Of a stretch of 64,000 bases of DNA, positions 23,723 through 32,609 are shown piece after piece. The DNA comes from Candidatus Tayloriibacteriota bacterium. Lineage in GTDB: Bacteria; Patescibacteria; Paceibacteria; UBA9973; UBA6065. The DNA is taken from the NCBI GenBank assembly GCA_016215405.1, contig JACRJQ010000006.1, forward strand, positions 1 through 64,000, read 5' to 3'. Below the pieces are notes generated by a model. The model made no database searches. It was not told the DNA's origin and worked only from the letters and a program-made list of their open reading frames with translations. Numbering within the stretch: the stretch's first letter is position 1; each line of letters opens with the position of its first letter. The position numbers were made by a program, and so were the translations under genes.

Positions 23723-25437
23723 CTATCCGGCGCTATCTCGTAATAATTAATCAAGAACTTCGTAAGGTCAATGAACGGCATCGTGAGGGTGTGGGAGGCG
23801 TATTGCGCGCCCTTAGGGTAGACGGTGAAGAGGAATACGATGAACCGCGGCTTATACGCCGGAAAATACCCGAAGAAGGAGTGTAGATATCTGTCGTCGT
23901 AATAGCCTCCCCCTTCGGCCTTCGCTATCTGAGCCGTGCCCGTCTTCGCCGCGATCGAATAGCGAGGGATCTTGACCGTGCCTCCGAGGAGGGCTTTATC
24001 GACCACATTCACGAGCATCTTCGTTATCGTCTCGGAGGTCTCGGGCTCGAGCACCTGTTCGGTCTCGTCATACGTGAGGTCCTTCGAATCTCCCGACGTG
24101 TACTCGATCCTCCGCACGAGATGAGGGTTAGGCAAGAAGCCGCCATTGCCGAGAGCCGAGAGCGCGCGTACCGTCTCTATGGGGGTCATCGCTATGCCTT
24201 GGCCGAACGACGCGGTGACGTGCTCGATGTCGCGAGGGCTCTTGAGGTTGTTCACGAGGCCATGGACTTCTCCAGGAAGGTCTATGCCCGTCTCCTCGCC
24301 GAAGCCGTACGACATGAAATACCTCGTGAGCCTCTCATTGCCGAGCTTTTGCGCCACGAATGCCATTCCGGTATTGAGCGATTCGTTGAGGACATGCTGC
24401 ATGTCGATGACGCCCCTTCCTTTGCCGTCGAAGTTAGAGACTTTCGCCCCGTTCACGAGGACATAGCCTTGGTCGTTATACGTAGACTCCGGCGTGATAA
24501 CGCCCGCGTCGAGGCCCGCCGCCATGGCTAGAGGCTTTATGATAGAGCCCATCTCGTAGACGCGGTCCACGTGGGGATTGCCGAATATCGAAGTCGCCTT
24601 CTCTTTCGAGAAGTCGTTCGGATCGAACGTCGGAGCCACCGCCATAGCGTATATCTCTCCGGTGTAAGGATCCATGACGATACCTCCGGTAAGGTCAGAG
24701 CTCCATTTGTCAGAGACGCCCGAGATCTTTCGCTCGAGCTCCGCCTGCACGGACGGCTCTATGGTAGTGACGATATCGCCCTCGGACTCCTCGCCCTTAA
24801 AGAGCGCGCCGCTTATATCGGAGAAGACCTGCGCGAAGAAATTCACATAGAGGCCCGGGGTCTGGCGGCTCAGTATATCGTTGTAGTAGCGCTCGAGCCC
24901 GTAGCGCCCCGATACGGTCTTGCCGTCCTCACCGAAGCCTATGATGCCGAGGACGTTGGCGGCGGACTTTCCGCCCGGATATATCCTCCACTGCTCTTTA
25001 TATGCGCTCACGCCCGTAAGGTCGAGGCTCTCGATCCTCTCTTTCGTCGCTTCGTCGACTCTCTTTGCCGCCTCGCCGTAGGTCTTGTCGGACTCGATCT
25101 TAGAGAGGAGCTCTTCGGCGTCGACGGACAGTATCCCCGAGAGGGCGTTGTAGACGTCTTCAGGATGCTCCATCTTCTTCGGTTCGATCGTGACGGTATA
25201 TCCGCTCGCGAGCCCTGCGGCCGAGAGGGTCCCGCCCTTTCGAGGGGAGAACAGGATAGAGCCGCGGTCGAAAGCGGCAGCGCCCTTCTTTACATACTGT
25301 CTGTCGGCCTGGCTGCGGTAATCGTCGCTTCGCACCGCCTGCAGGTAATAGAGCCTGCCTACGAGCACGAGAGCGCACGCGCACATAAAGCCTCCTATGA
25401 GCCTTATCCGCCCAAGCCTTAAAGCGTTCGGGGCCAT
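23719..25437 (-). CDS. ftsI: Class B penicillin-binding protein of the division type
   Basis: This 572-residue transpeptidase cross-links septal peptidoglycan. It has one membrane span (about 12-32), a pedestal domain, then the transpeptidase. The active-site Ser298 lies in the SxxK motif (SIIK, 298-301), SLN is at 353-355 and KTG at 498-500. The gene lies between ftsL and murF in a standard dcw order, which favours FtsI over an elongation PBP. The elongation counterpart is at 30802-32496. Confidence 0.93.
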   Translation of the reverse strand: MAPNALRLGRIRLIGGFMCACALVLVGRLYYLQAVRSDDYRSQADRQYVKKGAAAFDRGSILFSPRKGGTLSAAGLASGYTVTIEPKKMEHPEDVYNALSGILSVDAEELLSKIESDKTYGEAAKRVDEATKERIESLDLTGVSAYKEQWRIYPGGKSAANVLGIIGFGEDGKTVSGRYGLERYYNDILSRQTPGLYVNFFAQVFSDISGALFKGEESEGDIVTTIEPSVQAELERKISGVSDKWSSDLTGGIVMDPYTGEIYAMAVAPTFDPNDFSKEKATSIFGNPHVDRVYEMGSIIKPLAMAAGLDAGVITPESTYNDQGYVLVNGAKVSNFDGKGRGVIDMQHVLNESLNTGMAFVAQKLGNERLTRYFMSYGFGEETGIDLPGEVHGLVNNLKSPRDIEHVTASFGQGIAMTPIETVRALSALGNGGFLPNPHLVRRIEYTSGDSKDLTYDETEQVLEPETSETITKMLVNVVDKALLGGTVKIPRYSIAAKTGTAQIAKAEGGGYYDDRYLHSFFGYFPAYKPRFIVFLFTVYPKGAQYASHTLTMPFIDLTKFLINYYEIAPDR

Positions 25438-25446
25438 CTTCGAGTC

Positions 25447-25764
25447 TTACCTATTGAACGAGAGAGGGGCCGTAGGCCTCTTTGCGACGTATACGGCGTC
25501 TGAAGACTCCTTGTAGCCGAGGGAATGGGCGTACGCGAGGTCGATAGACGATTTTTTCGCCATATACTCCGCCTCGATCGAGCCCGCTTTCGAGGTAAGG
25601 GCGAGGATATCTCCGCGGAGAGCCTTCGCGGCGACCATGTTCGAGACCGCGCCGTTTATGAAATAGGCGTAGCAGAGAAGAAGCGCGAATATGGCGCCCA
25701 AAAGAGACCATGCGATGACCGGCCTTTCCATCTTTTCTACCCTTTCCTGTACATACTGCGTCAT
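25447..25764 (-). CDS. ftsL: FtsL-like divisome membrane protein
   Basis: From the ATG at 25764 the protein has 105 residues; an upstream extension would run into rsmH. It has a short basic cytoplasmic tail, one membrane span (about 16-36) and an extracytoplasmic coiled-coil-like helix (AAKALRGDILALTSKAGSIEAEYMAKK). Sequence identity in FtsL is always low, so the call rests on size, topology and position between rsmH and ftsI. It would recruit and regulate the septal synthase. Confidence 0.78.
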   Translation of the reverse strand: MTQYVQERVEKMERPVIAWSLLGAIFALLLCYAYFINGAVSNMVAAKALRGDILALTSKAGSIEAEYMAKKSSIDLAYAHSLGYKESSDAVYVAKRPTAPLSFNR

Positions 25765-25784
25765 ATTCGTTTTTCTAGATTCTG

Positions 25785-26672
25785 TTAATTTTTTATGAAA
25801 ACCCTCAATTTCGAGCTTCTCGACCTGGGATTCCTCTCTTTCTCCTCGTCCGTAGGCTCTATAGGCTTCTTCGTCGATTGGCTTCCTAAGCCCTGCTTCT
25901 GCCATTCCTTGAAAGCGACCTTCACTATCCTGTCCTCGAGGCTATGGAAAGAGATGACCGCCATCCTCCCTTGCGGAGAGAGGATCCTCATCCCCTCTTC
26001 GAGCCCCTTTCGAAGGCTTCCGAGCTCGTCGTTCACCGCTATCCTCAGGGCCTGAAAGGTCCTCGTCGCCGGATGGATCTTTCCCCTGCGATAGACGGCG
26101 GGGACGGAAGACCTCACGATCTCCGAGAGAGCCATGGAGGTCTCGATAGGGGCGGCTTCGCGCGCGAGGACTATCGCTCTCGCGATCCTCCTCGCATACC
26201 TCTCTTCGCCGTAGGCATAGATGACGTTCGCGATGTCCTCTTCGGCCCAGCCGTTCACGACGTCCCTCGCGGAGAAAGCTCCTTCGGCGAGCTCCTTCTC
26301 CATCGTCATAAGGAGAGGCTCGTCGAAGCGGAACGTGAATCCCCTTTTTGACGAATCGAGCTGAGGCGATGAGATGCCGAGGTCGAGGAGTATCTTGTCG
26401 GCTGCTTCCTTGCCAGCCTTCTCGAGGAAAAGGCCCATGTCTTTGAAATTCCCGAGAAAGAGCCTGAAGCTCGCCCCTATCGATCCGAGCCTTTCTTCGG
26501 ATCCCCTCAAAGCGTCCTCGTCCCTGTCGATCCCGATGATGAAAATGCCAGGGACTCTCTTTGCCGCCTCGACCGAATGTCCGGCCCTACCGAGGGTGCC
26601 GTCGATGAGGACGTCCCCCGCCTTAAGGGCGAGACCTTCTATCGTTTCTTTTAAAAGAACTGGCTCGTGCAT
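25785..26672 (-). CDS. rsmH: 16S rRNA (cytosine(1402)-N(4))-methyltransferase
   Basis: From the ATG at 26672 (MHEPVLLKETIEGL) the protein has 295 residues, close to the usual 300-315. It has SAM-binding segments (VLIDGTLGRAGHS, IDRDEDAL), the catalytic region (ILLDLGISSPQLD) and the C-terminal blocks HPATRTFQALRIAVN and VISFHSLEDRIVK. It methylates C1402 in the decoding centre. The second dcw gene, 11 bases after mraZ. Confidence 0.96.
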   Translation of the reverse strand: MHEPVLLKETIEGLALKAGDVLIDGTLGRAGHSVEAAKRVPGIFIIGIDRDEDALRGSEERLGSIGASFRLFLGNFKDMGLFLEKAGKEAADKILLDLGISSPQLDSSKRGFTFRFDEPLLMTMEKELAEGAFSARDVVNGWAEEDIANVIYAYGEERYARRIARAIVLAREAAPIETSMALSEIVRSSVPAVYRRGKIHPATRTFQALRIAVNDELGSLRKGLEEGMRILSPQGRMAVISFHSLEDRIVKVAFKEWQKQGLGSQSTKKPIEPTDEEKERNPRSRSSKLRVFIKN

Positions 26673-26683
26673 AAGCTCAGGGC

Positions 26684-27118
26684 TTAGAGCACGCCGACCT
26701 GACCGAGCTTCTCGGCCAAGGCTCCCGCCTTGCCCTCGACGCCCTTCTTGTAAGCTGTCCACGCCTTGTCGTTCCATATCTCGACTCGGGATTGGACGCC
26801 TACCACCGACACTTTGCCCTTGAGGTTTCCCCACTCTTTGAGGAAGTCCGGGACGAGGATGCGACCTATCGAATCGATATCCGCTTCTATCGCCCCTCCG
26901 AACATGAATCGGGAGAACGACCTGTTATCCGCCTGTCCCAAAGAGGCCTCCGAGAGCTTCACTGTGATCCTCTCCCACTCTTTAGGCGTGAAAACGAATA
27001 GACAATGGTCGAGACCAGGGGTCACTACCACTTTTTTCCCCATCTTCTCTCGGAACTTCACCGGCAGAGAGATGCGGTTCTTCTCGTCTATCGAGTGCGT
27101 GTACTCGCCTATGAGCAT
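26684..27118 (-). CDS. mraZ: Transcriptional regulator MraZ
   Basis: The protein has 144 residues with two AbrB-like SpoVT/MraZ repeats (GEYTHSIDEKNRISLPVKFRE and GAIEADIDSIGRILVPDFL), the first gene of the dcw cluster. MraZ forms ring oligomers and binds direct repeats of a GTGGG-type box in its own promoter to repress the cluster. Such boxes, spaced by 10 bases, are present at 27293-27308. A 43-codon ORF lies between the promoter and this gene. Confidence 0.95.
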   Translation of the reverse strand: MLIGEYTHSIDEKNRISLPVKFREKMGKKVVVTPGLDHCLFVFTPKEWERITVKLSEASLGQADNRSFSRFMFGGAIEADIDSIGRILVPDFLKEWGNLKGKVSVVGVQSRVEIWNDKAWTAYKKGVEGKAGALAEKLGQVGVL

Positions 27119-27126
27119 AGAGGTCG

Positions 27127-27258
27127 TTAGCGTTTCGACGGATTATTCCTCTTCACCGCTACGGGCTGGCGGAGCCGCAAGCCCTTCACCTGCGACAGCT
27201 TTATCTCGTACGTACCGAACTTGCCGATGATCTTGTACGTCGCTTGTTTTATTCGCAT
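27127..27258 (-). CDS. Small basic ORF (43 aa) at the head of the dcw cluster
   Basis: This reading frame starts at ATG 27258 and stops 8 bases before mraZ. The product is strongly basic (MRIKQATYKIIGKFGTYEIK at the N-terminus, ending NNPSKR), with a G/C third-position preference like real genes here. No family was recognised. It could be a small protein or a leader peptide read before mraZ. Confidence 0.5.
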   Translation of the reverse strand: MRIKQATYKIIGKFGTYEIKLSQVKGLRLRQPVAVKRNNPSKR

Positions 27259-27292
27259 GTGTTCCGTGGGATTTTATCGGGGAAACCTATGT

Positions 27293-27339
27293 TTCCACCT
27301 TTTCCCACTTGGCTTATATTTTATAACACTTCATCCCAC
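27293..27339 (-). promoter_or_regulatory. MraZ boxes and dcw promoter region
   Basis: On the minus strand GTGGAA (27293-27298) and GTGGGA (27303-27308) are spaced by 10 bases, and another GTGGGA is at 27334-27339. An AT-rich stretch with TATAAA/AATATAAG lies between them and is the likely -10. This is the expected layout for MraZ autorepression. Confidence 0.65.
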
Positions 27340-27351
27340 ATTGATACACGG

Positions 27352-27360
27352 TTATCCACA
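27352..27360 (+). promoter_or_regulatory. Single DnaA-box match
   Basis: TTATCCACA is a perfect consensus DnaA box upstream of the dcw promoter. No cluster of boxes or replication gene is nearby, so an origin is not supported. It may link division-gene expression to DnaA or be chance. Confidence 0.35.
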
Positions 27361-27429
27361 TTCCCCTACTCGAGAACGGAACTGGAAAAGCGCAAGGAAA
27401 CAAAGCGCGGAAAGGCTCCGTAGAGGCGC

Positions 27430-27465
27430 AAAAAAAAGCGCCGTCTCCTTTCGGTAGACGGCGCT
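27430..27465 (-). terminator. Terminator of the 162-residue gene
   Basis: The 10-bp stem AGCGCCGTCT/AGACGGCGCT is followed on the minus strand by eight Ts. It isolates the dcw promoter from the upstream gene. Confidence 0.9.
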
Positions 27466-27488
27466 CGCGGCTTTGCGGGTGGGAGCTT

Positions 27489-27977
27489 TCAGCCTTTGGC
27501 GGGCTCGCTGTCGGCCTTCGAGTCGCGGCCGACGATCTCGACCAGGACGGCGCCGGCGAGCCCAGAGAGCGGATTGCCTTCGCTCTTCCAGACGACGACC
27601 TGGAAGCCTTCGCGGATAGCGGCTTCCACTCCGGAGTTCGCGGTCTCGGGAAAGAGCTCGTAGACGCGCGCCCAGAAGTCGCTCTTCACGGCGTGCGCGG
27701 CGCGGTTGATGACGTTGGCATGGAGCGTCACCTCGTCGAGCTTCGCCTTGAGCTTCTCGGCCTCCTCGCGGGTGGACGGGCGCAAGGTCTCGAGATAGTC
27801 GCTCACGTAGTTCGCCGTGCGCACATGGAGGCTGTAGAGCGAGCGCGCGACCGGATCCTCGATGGTGCCGAGGACCTTTTCGCCGGGCTCGACCTTGCCT
27901 TCCGGAAGATGCGAATCGTGAGTCGACTGGCCGAGGAGTATTTGGGCGTGCTGGAGCTGGATTGCGGTGAGTTTCAT
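27489..27977 (-). CDS. Orphan soluble protein (162 aa)
   Basis: The protein has 162 residues and no recognised family. It has an N-terminal Gln/His-rich helix (MKLTAIQLQHAQILL), a long charged middle with helical character and a more hydrophobic segment near 140-153 (PLSGLAGAVLVEIVG) that could be a beta-strand or amphipathic helix. A TTGACA promoter upstream and its own terminator make it a single-gene unit. Codon usage is strongly GC-ending, even more than its neighbours. The function is unknown. Confidence 0.78.
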   Translation of the reverse strand: MKLTAIQLQHAQILLGQSTHDSHLPEGKVEPGEKVLGTIEDPVARSLYSLHVRTANYVSDYLETLRPSTREEAEKLKAKLDEVTLHANVINRAAHAVKSDFWARVYELFPETANSGVEAAIREGFQVVVWKSEGNPLSGLAGAVLVEIVGRDSKADSEPAKG

Positions 27978-28033
27978 GATGAGCTGGGGTTCTGAGGCGG
28001 AACATCGCGGGCTTGCGATGGTGTCCGAAATTT

Positions 28034-28061
28034 AAATTACCTCTTTTTTTCGCTTTGTCAA
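28034..28061 (-). promoter_or_regulatory. Promoter of the 162-residue gene
   Basis: On the minus strand a perfect TTGACA is followed after 16 bases by TAATTT in an AT-rich tract. Confidence 0.55.
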
Positions 28062-28066
28062 TAGCA

Positions 28067-28088
28067 CGAAAAAGCCCCTATCGGGGCC
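28067..28088 (-). terminator. Terminator after the lysS operon
   Basis: The stem GCCCC/GGGGC with a 4-base loop is followed by TTTTT on the minus strand, 14 bases past the stop of the 189-residue gene. Confidence 0.75.
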
Positions 28089-28101
28089 TCGCTCGAGAGG
28101 G

Positions 28102-28671
28102 CTATTTAAGGAGAAGGTCGACCCTGCCGTTATCGTAAGACGCCCCTACGACCCTGTGTAACGGGACCTGGACGAGGTAATCGGCCGCCTTCGAATATCG
28201 AGGTTCGAGCGCAAGGGCCCTTTCAGTCTGCCCGTCGAGCTCCCTCGCCGCGAAGTAGGAGTCGCCGGAAGCGTATCCTATGAGCGTGTACCTCGATCGA
28301 GAGTGCTTGTACACCTCGAAGAGAGATCCTTCCTCGAAACGGCTCACAGGAATGCCGCGCAGAAGCGATTGATACAGCGAAGCCGCGTCCCGCTCGATCA
28401 ACCTTTCAGGGATGAAAAAATAGGCGCCGCCCGAAAGCATGTTCGAGCTCTTGAAAGATTCGATCGGACCGAGCTCTCGCAGCCCCTTCTCCCTCCTAAG
28501 GCTCGGGCCTATCTGGGATATCGACTCGACCGATACCATCGCCCCGTGAAGCGACAGAGGACCCGTCGCGCGAAGGTCGCCTTCGTCTGCCGGCTCTTCC
28601 GGCCAAAAGAGATATGCGGCGGCCGCAAGGGCGAGAAGGACCGCGACCGATGCGAGCGAGCGCTTCGACAT
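28102..28671 (-). CDS. Membrane-anchored exported protein (189 aa)
   Basis: The protein has 189 residues: an N-terminal span (about 6-23) followed by an exported domain without recognised family. Visible features are ISQIGPSLRREKGLRELG, YFFIPERLIERDAASLYQSLLRG and a C-terminal LVQVPLHRVVGASYDNGRVDLLLK. It begins one base after lysS ends and is co-transcribed with it, though no link to tRNA charging is evident. The function is unknown. Confidence 0.75.
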   Translation of the reverse strand: MSKRSLASVAVLLALAAAAYLFWPEEPADEGDLRATGPLSLHGAMVSVESISQIGPSLRREKGLRELGPIESFKSSNMLSGGAYFFIPERLIERDAASLYQSLLRGIPVSRFEEGSLFEVYKHSRSRYTLIGYASGDSYFAARELDGQTERALALEPRYSKAADYLVQVPLHRVVGASYDNGRVDLLLK

Positions 28672-28672
28672 C

Positions 28673-30139
28673 TTAATCTTTCTTAGGCCTCATAGTCGGG
28701 AAGAATATGACCTCCTTTATGTTCTTGGTGTCGGTAAGGAGCATCACGAGCCGATCTATGCCGATGCCCACCCCGCCCGCGGGCGGCATGCCGTATTCGA
28801 GAGCCTCGATGAACTCTTCGTCGTTAGGCTGCGCCTCCTGGTCGCCCGCCTTCGCGTTCTCCTCTTCTTTCTTGAACCTCTCCCTCTGATCGATCGGATC
28901 GTTGAGCTCCGAGAACGCCTTCACGAGCTCCATCCCGCCTATGACGAGCTGGAACGCGTCGACGACGGAAGGGTCTTTTTCGGACCTTTTCGCGAGCGGG
29001 AGCATCCCTACCGGATAGTCCGTGATGAACGTAGGCGCTAGAAGAGACGGCCTCGATACCTTTTTATATATATTGTCTATGATCCTCTCACGCGAATCGG
29101 CGGGGTCTACCTTTATGCCGAGCTTCGCCGCCTTAGCATCGACCTCCTCTTTAGGGGACGAGACTGGGTCTATGCCGGCGTCCCTCTTCACGAGATCCCT
29201 ATAGGTGATGCGGGCAAAGGGCTCGGCCAGACTTATCGAAGAATCGCCCGATGGGACGAGAGGCGCGCCTAAGACGGCGGCGACAAGCTCCTTTATCATA
29301 GCCTCGACGAAATCCATCTGGCGGGCGGCGGTCGAGAAAGCCTCGTAGAACTCGAGCATCGTGAATTCGGGATTATGGGTCACGTCGATCCCTTCGTTCC
29401 TAAAGTTCCTGCCGATCTCATAGACCTTCGGAAAGCCTCCGATGAGGAGCTTCTTGAGGTAGAGCTCTGGCGCGATGCGCAGATAGAGGTCTATATCGAG
29501 GGCGTTGTGATGCGTGAGGAATGGTGCCGCGTTCGTGCCGCCGGCGAGCGGCTGCAGCTGCGGAGTCTCGACCTCGAGGTAGCCCGCGCGGTCGAGTATG
29601 GACCTGAGGACCGTCACTGTCTTTGAGCGGATATAGAACCTCGTCCTCACCTCGTCCGACATGACCGTATCGAGATAGCGCTTCCTGAACCTCTCCTCGA
29701 CGTCTTGCAGGCCGTTCCATTTCTCGGGCAGTGGGCGCAAAGACTTCGAGAGCATCCTCCAGCTCTTCGCGAGGATGCTCCTCTCCCCCTTCTGGGTGAC
29801 GAAGAGCTCGCCTGTGACGCCTATCGTGTCTCCGATATCCGCCGCGGCAGAGAAGAGCTTGAAGAGCTCGGCGTCTATGGAGTCTTTCTTGAGGACCGCC
29901 TGGAAGGTCGCCGTGCCGTCGAAAAGAGGAACGAAGAGTATCGCGCCTTGGCCGCGTATGGCCATAACCCTGCCCGCGACCGACACGTCGCCCTTGCCCG
30001 AAAGCTCGTCGAAGCGCGCCTTAAGCTCTGAGAGCTCGAGGTCGCGAGGGGTTTCTATGGGGTACGGATTCATTCCCGCCTTTTGGAGGATGGCGAGCTT
30101 GGCGAGCCTTCCCTGCCTTATCTCTTCGAGTGATGCCAT
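28673..30139 (-). CDS. lysS: Lysyl-tRNA synthetase, class II
   Basis: This 488-residue enzyme attaches Lys to tRNA-Lys in the cytoplasm. An N-terminal OB-fold anticodon-binding domain (about 50-145) precedes the class II catalytic core. Motif 2 is FRNEGIDVTHNPEFTMLEFYEA and motif 3 is GGVGIGIDRLVMLL. The length matches bacterial LysRS. It starts downstream of the greA terminator and is followed by a small anchored protein in the same operon. Confidence 0.97.
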   Translation of the reverse strand: MASLEEIRQGRLAKLAILQKAGMNPYPIETPRDLELSELKARFDELSGKGDVSVAGRVMAIRGQGAILFVPLFDGTATFQAVLKKDSIDAELFKLFSAAADIGDTIGVTGELFVTQKGERSILAKSWRMLSKSLRPLPEKWNGLQDVEERFRKRYLDTVMSDEVRTRFYIRSKTVTVLRSILDRAGYLEVETPQLQPLAGGTNAAPFLTHHNALDIDLYLRIAPELYLKKLLIGGFPKVYEIGRNFRNEGIDVTHNPEFTMLEFYEAFSTAARQMDFVEAMIKELVAAVLGAPLVPSGDSSISLAEPFARITYRDLVKRDAGIDPVSSPKEEVDAKAAKLGIKVDPADSRERIIDNIYKKVSRPSLLAPTFITDYPVGMLPLAKRSEKDPSVVDAFQLVIGGMELVKAFSELNDPIDQRERFKKEEENAKAGDQEAQPNDEEFIEALEYGMPPAGGVGIGIDRLVMLLTDTKNIKEVIFFPTMRPKKD

Positions 30140-30172
30140 TGGATTAGAGTAACGATAACATGCTAAGGATAC

Positions 30173-30201
30173 AAGAAAAAACCGGCGAAGGCCACCGGTT
30201 T
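30173..30201 (-). terminator. Terminator of greA
   Basis: The stem ACCGG/CCGGT with flanking A/T is followed by TTTTTT on the minus strand. Confidence 0.8.
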
Positions 30202-30227
30202 TCCCTTATCGGCGCGAGAGCGCTTTG

Positions 30228-30695
30228 CTATTCGACGGATACGATCTTGTACTTCGTATCGCCCTTCGGAGTCTTTACAGACACTGAATCGCCCTTCCTT
30301 TTTCCCATGAGGACCGATCCTAGAGGAGACGCGTTCGAGATCTTGCCCTCGAGGGTGTTGACCTCGTCGGAGCCTACGATCTTGAACTTCTGGACGCCCT
30401 TCGCGCCCGCCTTCTCGACGGAGACGGTAGAGCCCATGGTGACGACGTCGCCGTGAGCCTCGCGGACGATCTCGGCGGTCTTGAGGGTGTTCTCGATGGA
30501 AGCGATGCGGTCCTCTATGGTCGCCTGGAGCTCACGCGCTTCTTGGTACTCGGCGTTCTCGGAAAGGTCGCCGAGAGAGCGGGCATACTCGAGGTTCTGT
30601 GCGACCTCCTTTCGGCGCACGGTTTTGAGGACGGTAAGCTCCTTTTCGAGCTCGTCATACTTCTCTTTCGTGAGGTATTTTGTCGTATCCGGCAT
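30228..30695 (-). CDS. greA: Transcription elongation factor GreA
   Basis: The protein has 155 residues, the normal length. An N-terminal antiparallel coiled coil (about 1-75) carries the tip acidic residues (SLGDLSENAEYQEARE), and the C-terminal FKBP-like domain carries YKIVGSDEVN-type motifs (here FKIVGSDEVNTLEGKIS and SPLGSVLMGKRKGD). It inserts into the RNA-polymerase secondary channel and triggers cleavage of backtracked RNA. It is monocistronic, with TATAAC 10 bases before the ATG. Confidence 0.97.
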   Translation of the reverse strand: MPDTTKYLTKEKYDELEKELTVLKTVRRKEVAQNLEYARSLGDLSENAEYQEARELQATIEDRIASIENTLKTAEIVREAHGDVVTMGSTVSVEKAGAKGVQKFKIVGSDEVNTLEGKISNASPLGSVLMGKRKGDSVSVKTPKGDTKYKIVSVE

Positions 30696-30801
30696 GGAAA
30701 CTGGGGTTATATTTAATGCGTGGAATCATACCACGAAACCCGAACGATAACAAAGCTCTAAGCGAGGGCGATCCCTCGATACTATCCGGCAGGCCCTCGA
30801 G

Positions 30802-32496
30802 CTATTTAAGATATTCCGAACCCGTGGCGTTCATCCAATCGAGGAGCTCCCTCATGACGAACGTGGCTCCGTAGACGTTGGCGCGAGGGCCATGCTCCAT
30901 CATCACGATAAAGGCGTATTTCGGAGACCTGTAAGGAAAGAACCCGGTCACCCAAGAGTTAACGAACGCCTTCGATACGCCGAGCTCTGCGGTACCGGTC
31001 TTGGCGGCCACGTCTACATAAGGCACGTTGAGCCCGGAGGCCGTTCCCGACTGGGCAGCGAGCCTCATCCCCTCCCTCGCTATTTCGAGATGGCCGGGAT
31101 CGATCCGGACATCCTTTCCCGCCGCTGGAGTCGAGGTCGACGACTTGAGGATCGAAGGCTCGATGTATAACCCCCCGTTCGCTATCGCGGCGACGGCGCG
31201 GAGCATCTGAAGCGGCGTGACCTGGAAGCCGTATTGGCCGATAGAGGTGAAATACGTGTCGCCGATCCTCCACGGATCTCCAGGGAACACCTTCTCCTTC
31301 CATTCAGGGGTCGGCACGGTCCCGCCCGGACCGGAGAAGAATCCGGTCTCGCTCTTGCTTCCGAGGCCGAATCTCTGGAAATACGCGGCGAGCTTGCCTA
31401 TGCCGAGGCCTTTCTGATCTTCGAATCCCCCGCCGACCTCGTAGAAGTAGACGTTCGAGGAGACGGCGATCGCCTTCCTCATGTCGACGAGGCCGTGCGC
31501 CTTCCAGTCGCTGAAGGTGGTCTTTCGCGTCTTGTCGTATGGGTTCTGGATCGATATGGATCCGGTCGAGAGTATCTGCTTCTCTGGATCGATGATCCCC
31601 TCTTCGAGGGCGGCGATCGCGACCAAGGGCTTTACGATCGATCCGGGGGTATAAAGGCCGCCGGTCACGCGGTTGAGGAACGGCTTGCGGGAGCTCTTGA
31701 GATAATCCGCGATGATATCTGAATCGCCGCCGTCGGTCATGACCGAGCTCTTGTATTCAGGATAGCTCGTAAGAGCGATCGTCTCCCCTGTCTCGATATC
31801 CATGATCATCCCTCCGCCTCCGCTGAAACCCACCCTCTCCGCGAGGCCTGCTATAGATTCGTAGAGCTTCTTCTGGACGGACGCGTCTATCGAGAGCGAG
31901 AGGTTCTCTCCGTCCTTTGCCGGACGGATAACGGACTCCGATTCGACCTCTCCTAGGGCGTTCTTCTGCAAGATCTTGAGCCCGTGGCTCCCCTGAAGCA
32001 GGCTATCCCAATGCTTCTCGACGCCCGCGACGCCTTCGTAATCTGTCCTGTAGTAGAAGCCCTTCGAATCCTTCGCCGGGTATCTGATATAGCCGAGGAC
32101 ATGCCCGAAGCCAGGATCTTTCGTGTATACGCGCCTGGCGAAATCCGGGTCTTTCTCGTTTATGGCGTTCCAAGCGAGCTTTACGCCGTTGCGATCGAAG
32201 ACCGCTCCGCGCTCTGCGAATATGACGGTCTCTCTGAGGATATTGTTCTCGCTTATCGCGGCGTATTCTGCGCCGTCCTTCGCCTGCAGGGACCACGCCT
32301 TGCCGAGGAGGACGAGGAGCACGAGCGCGAACGCGGAGCCCATGATCACGATCGAGGTCATGGAGATCGGCTTTTCCATGCGGCCCTCGAACTGATGCAC
32401 GTCGAAATCTGGGAGATTCTTCGAATCGAGGAATATCTCGTCAGGGTCGATCTCATGCCTTATGCAAGACTTCGTGCGTCGAAAAAGATGGTTCAC
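30802..32496 (-). CDS. mrdA: Penicillin-binding protein 2 (elongation transpeptidase)
   Basis: The protein has 564 residues: a cytoplasmic tail of about 45, one membrane span (about 46-66), a pedestal, and a transpeptidase. SxxK is at Ser286-Lys289 (TPGSIVK), SSN at 346-348 and KTG at 499-501. It cross-links side-wall peptidoglycan together with MreBCD/RodA. No rodA lies next to it, although mreB/C and an mreD-like gene lie upstream beyond two other genes. The N-terminal tail is longer than usual for this class. Confidence 0.93.
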   Translation of the reverse strand: MNHLFRRTKSCIRHEIDPDEIFLDSKNLPDFDVHQFEGRMEKPISMTSIVIMGSAFALVLLVLLGKAWSLQAKDGAEYAAISENNILRETVIFAERGAVFDRNGVKLAWNAINEKDPDFARRVYTKDPGFGHVLGYIRYPAKDSKGFYYRTDYEGVAGVEKHWDSLLQGSHGLKILQKNALGEVESESVIRPAKDGENLSLSIDASVQKKLYESIAGLAERVGFSGGGGMIMDIETGETIALTSYPEYKSSVMTDGGDSDIIADYLKSSRKPFLNRVTGGLYTPGSIVKPLVAIAALEEGIIDPEKQILSTGSISIQNPYDKTRKTTFSDWKAHGLVDMRKAIAVSSNVYFYEVGGGFEDQKGLGIGKLAAYFQRFGLGSKSETGFFSGPGGTVPTPEWKEKVFPGDPWRIGDTYFTSIGQYGFQVTPLQMLRAVAAIANGGLYIEPSILKSSTSTPAAGKDVRIDPGHLEIAREGMRLAAQSGTASGLNVPYVDVAAKTGTAELGVSKAFVNSWVTGFFPYRSPKYAFIVMMEHGPRANVYGATFVMRELLDWMNATGSEYLK

Positions 32497-32597
32497 GGGA
32501 CTATTCTACCATCTTTACGGTCCTGAAAAGCCATTACGCAAGGCCGTTTGGAACGCCTCAACCGATCGAGGCGTTTCCTCCCCGGCTGCGGGCCGGT

Positions 32598-32603
32598 TAT
32601 AGT
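32598..32603 (+). promoter_or_regulatory. -10 box of the DUF817 gene, six bases from the ATG
   Basis: TATAGT ends six bases before the ATG at 32610, implying a leaderless transcript. The divergent mrdA has TAGAAT 13 bases before its start. Confidence 0.5.
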
Positions 32604-32609
32604 GAAGCG

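Noticed and set aside
27352..27360. Replication origin at the DnaA box
   Set aside because: Only one consensus box is present, without a box cluster, unwinding element or dnaA/dnaN nearby.
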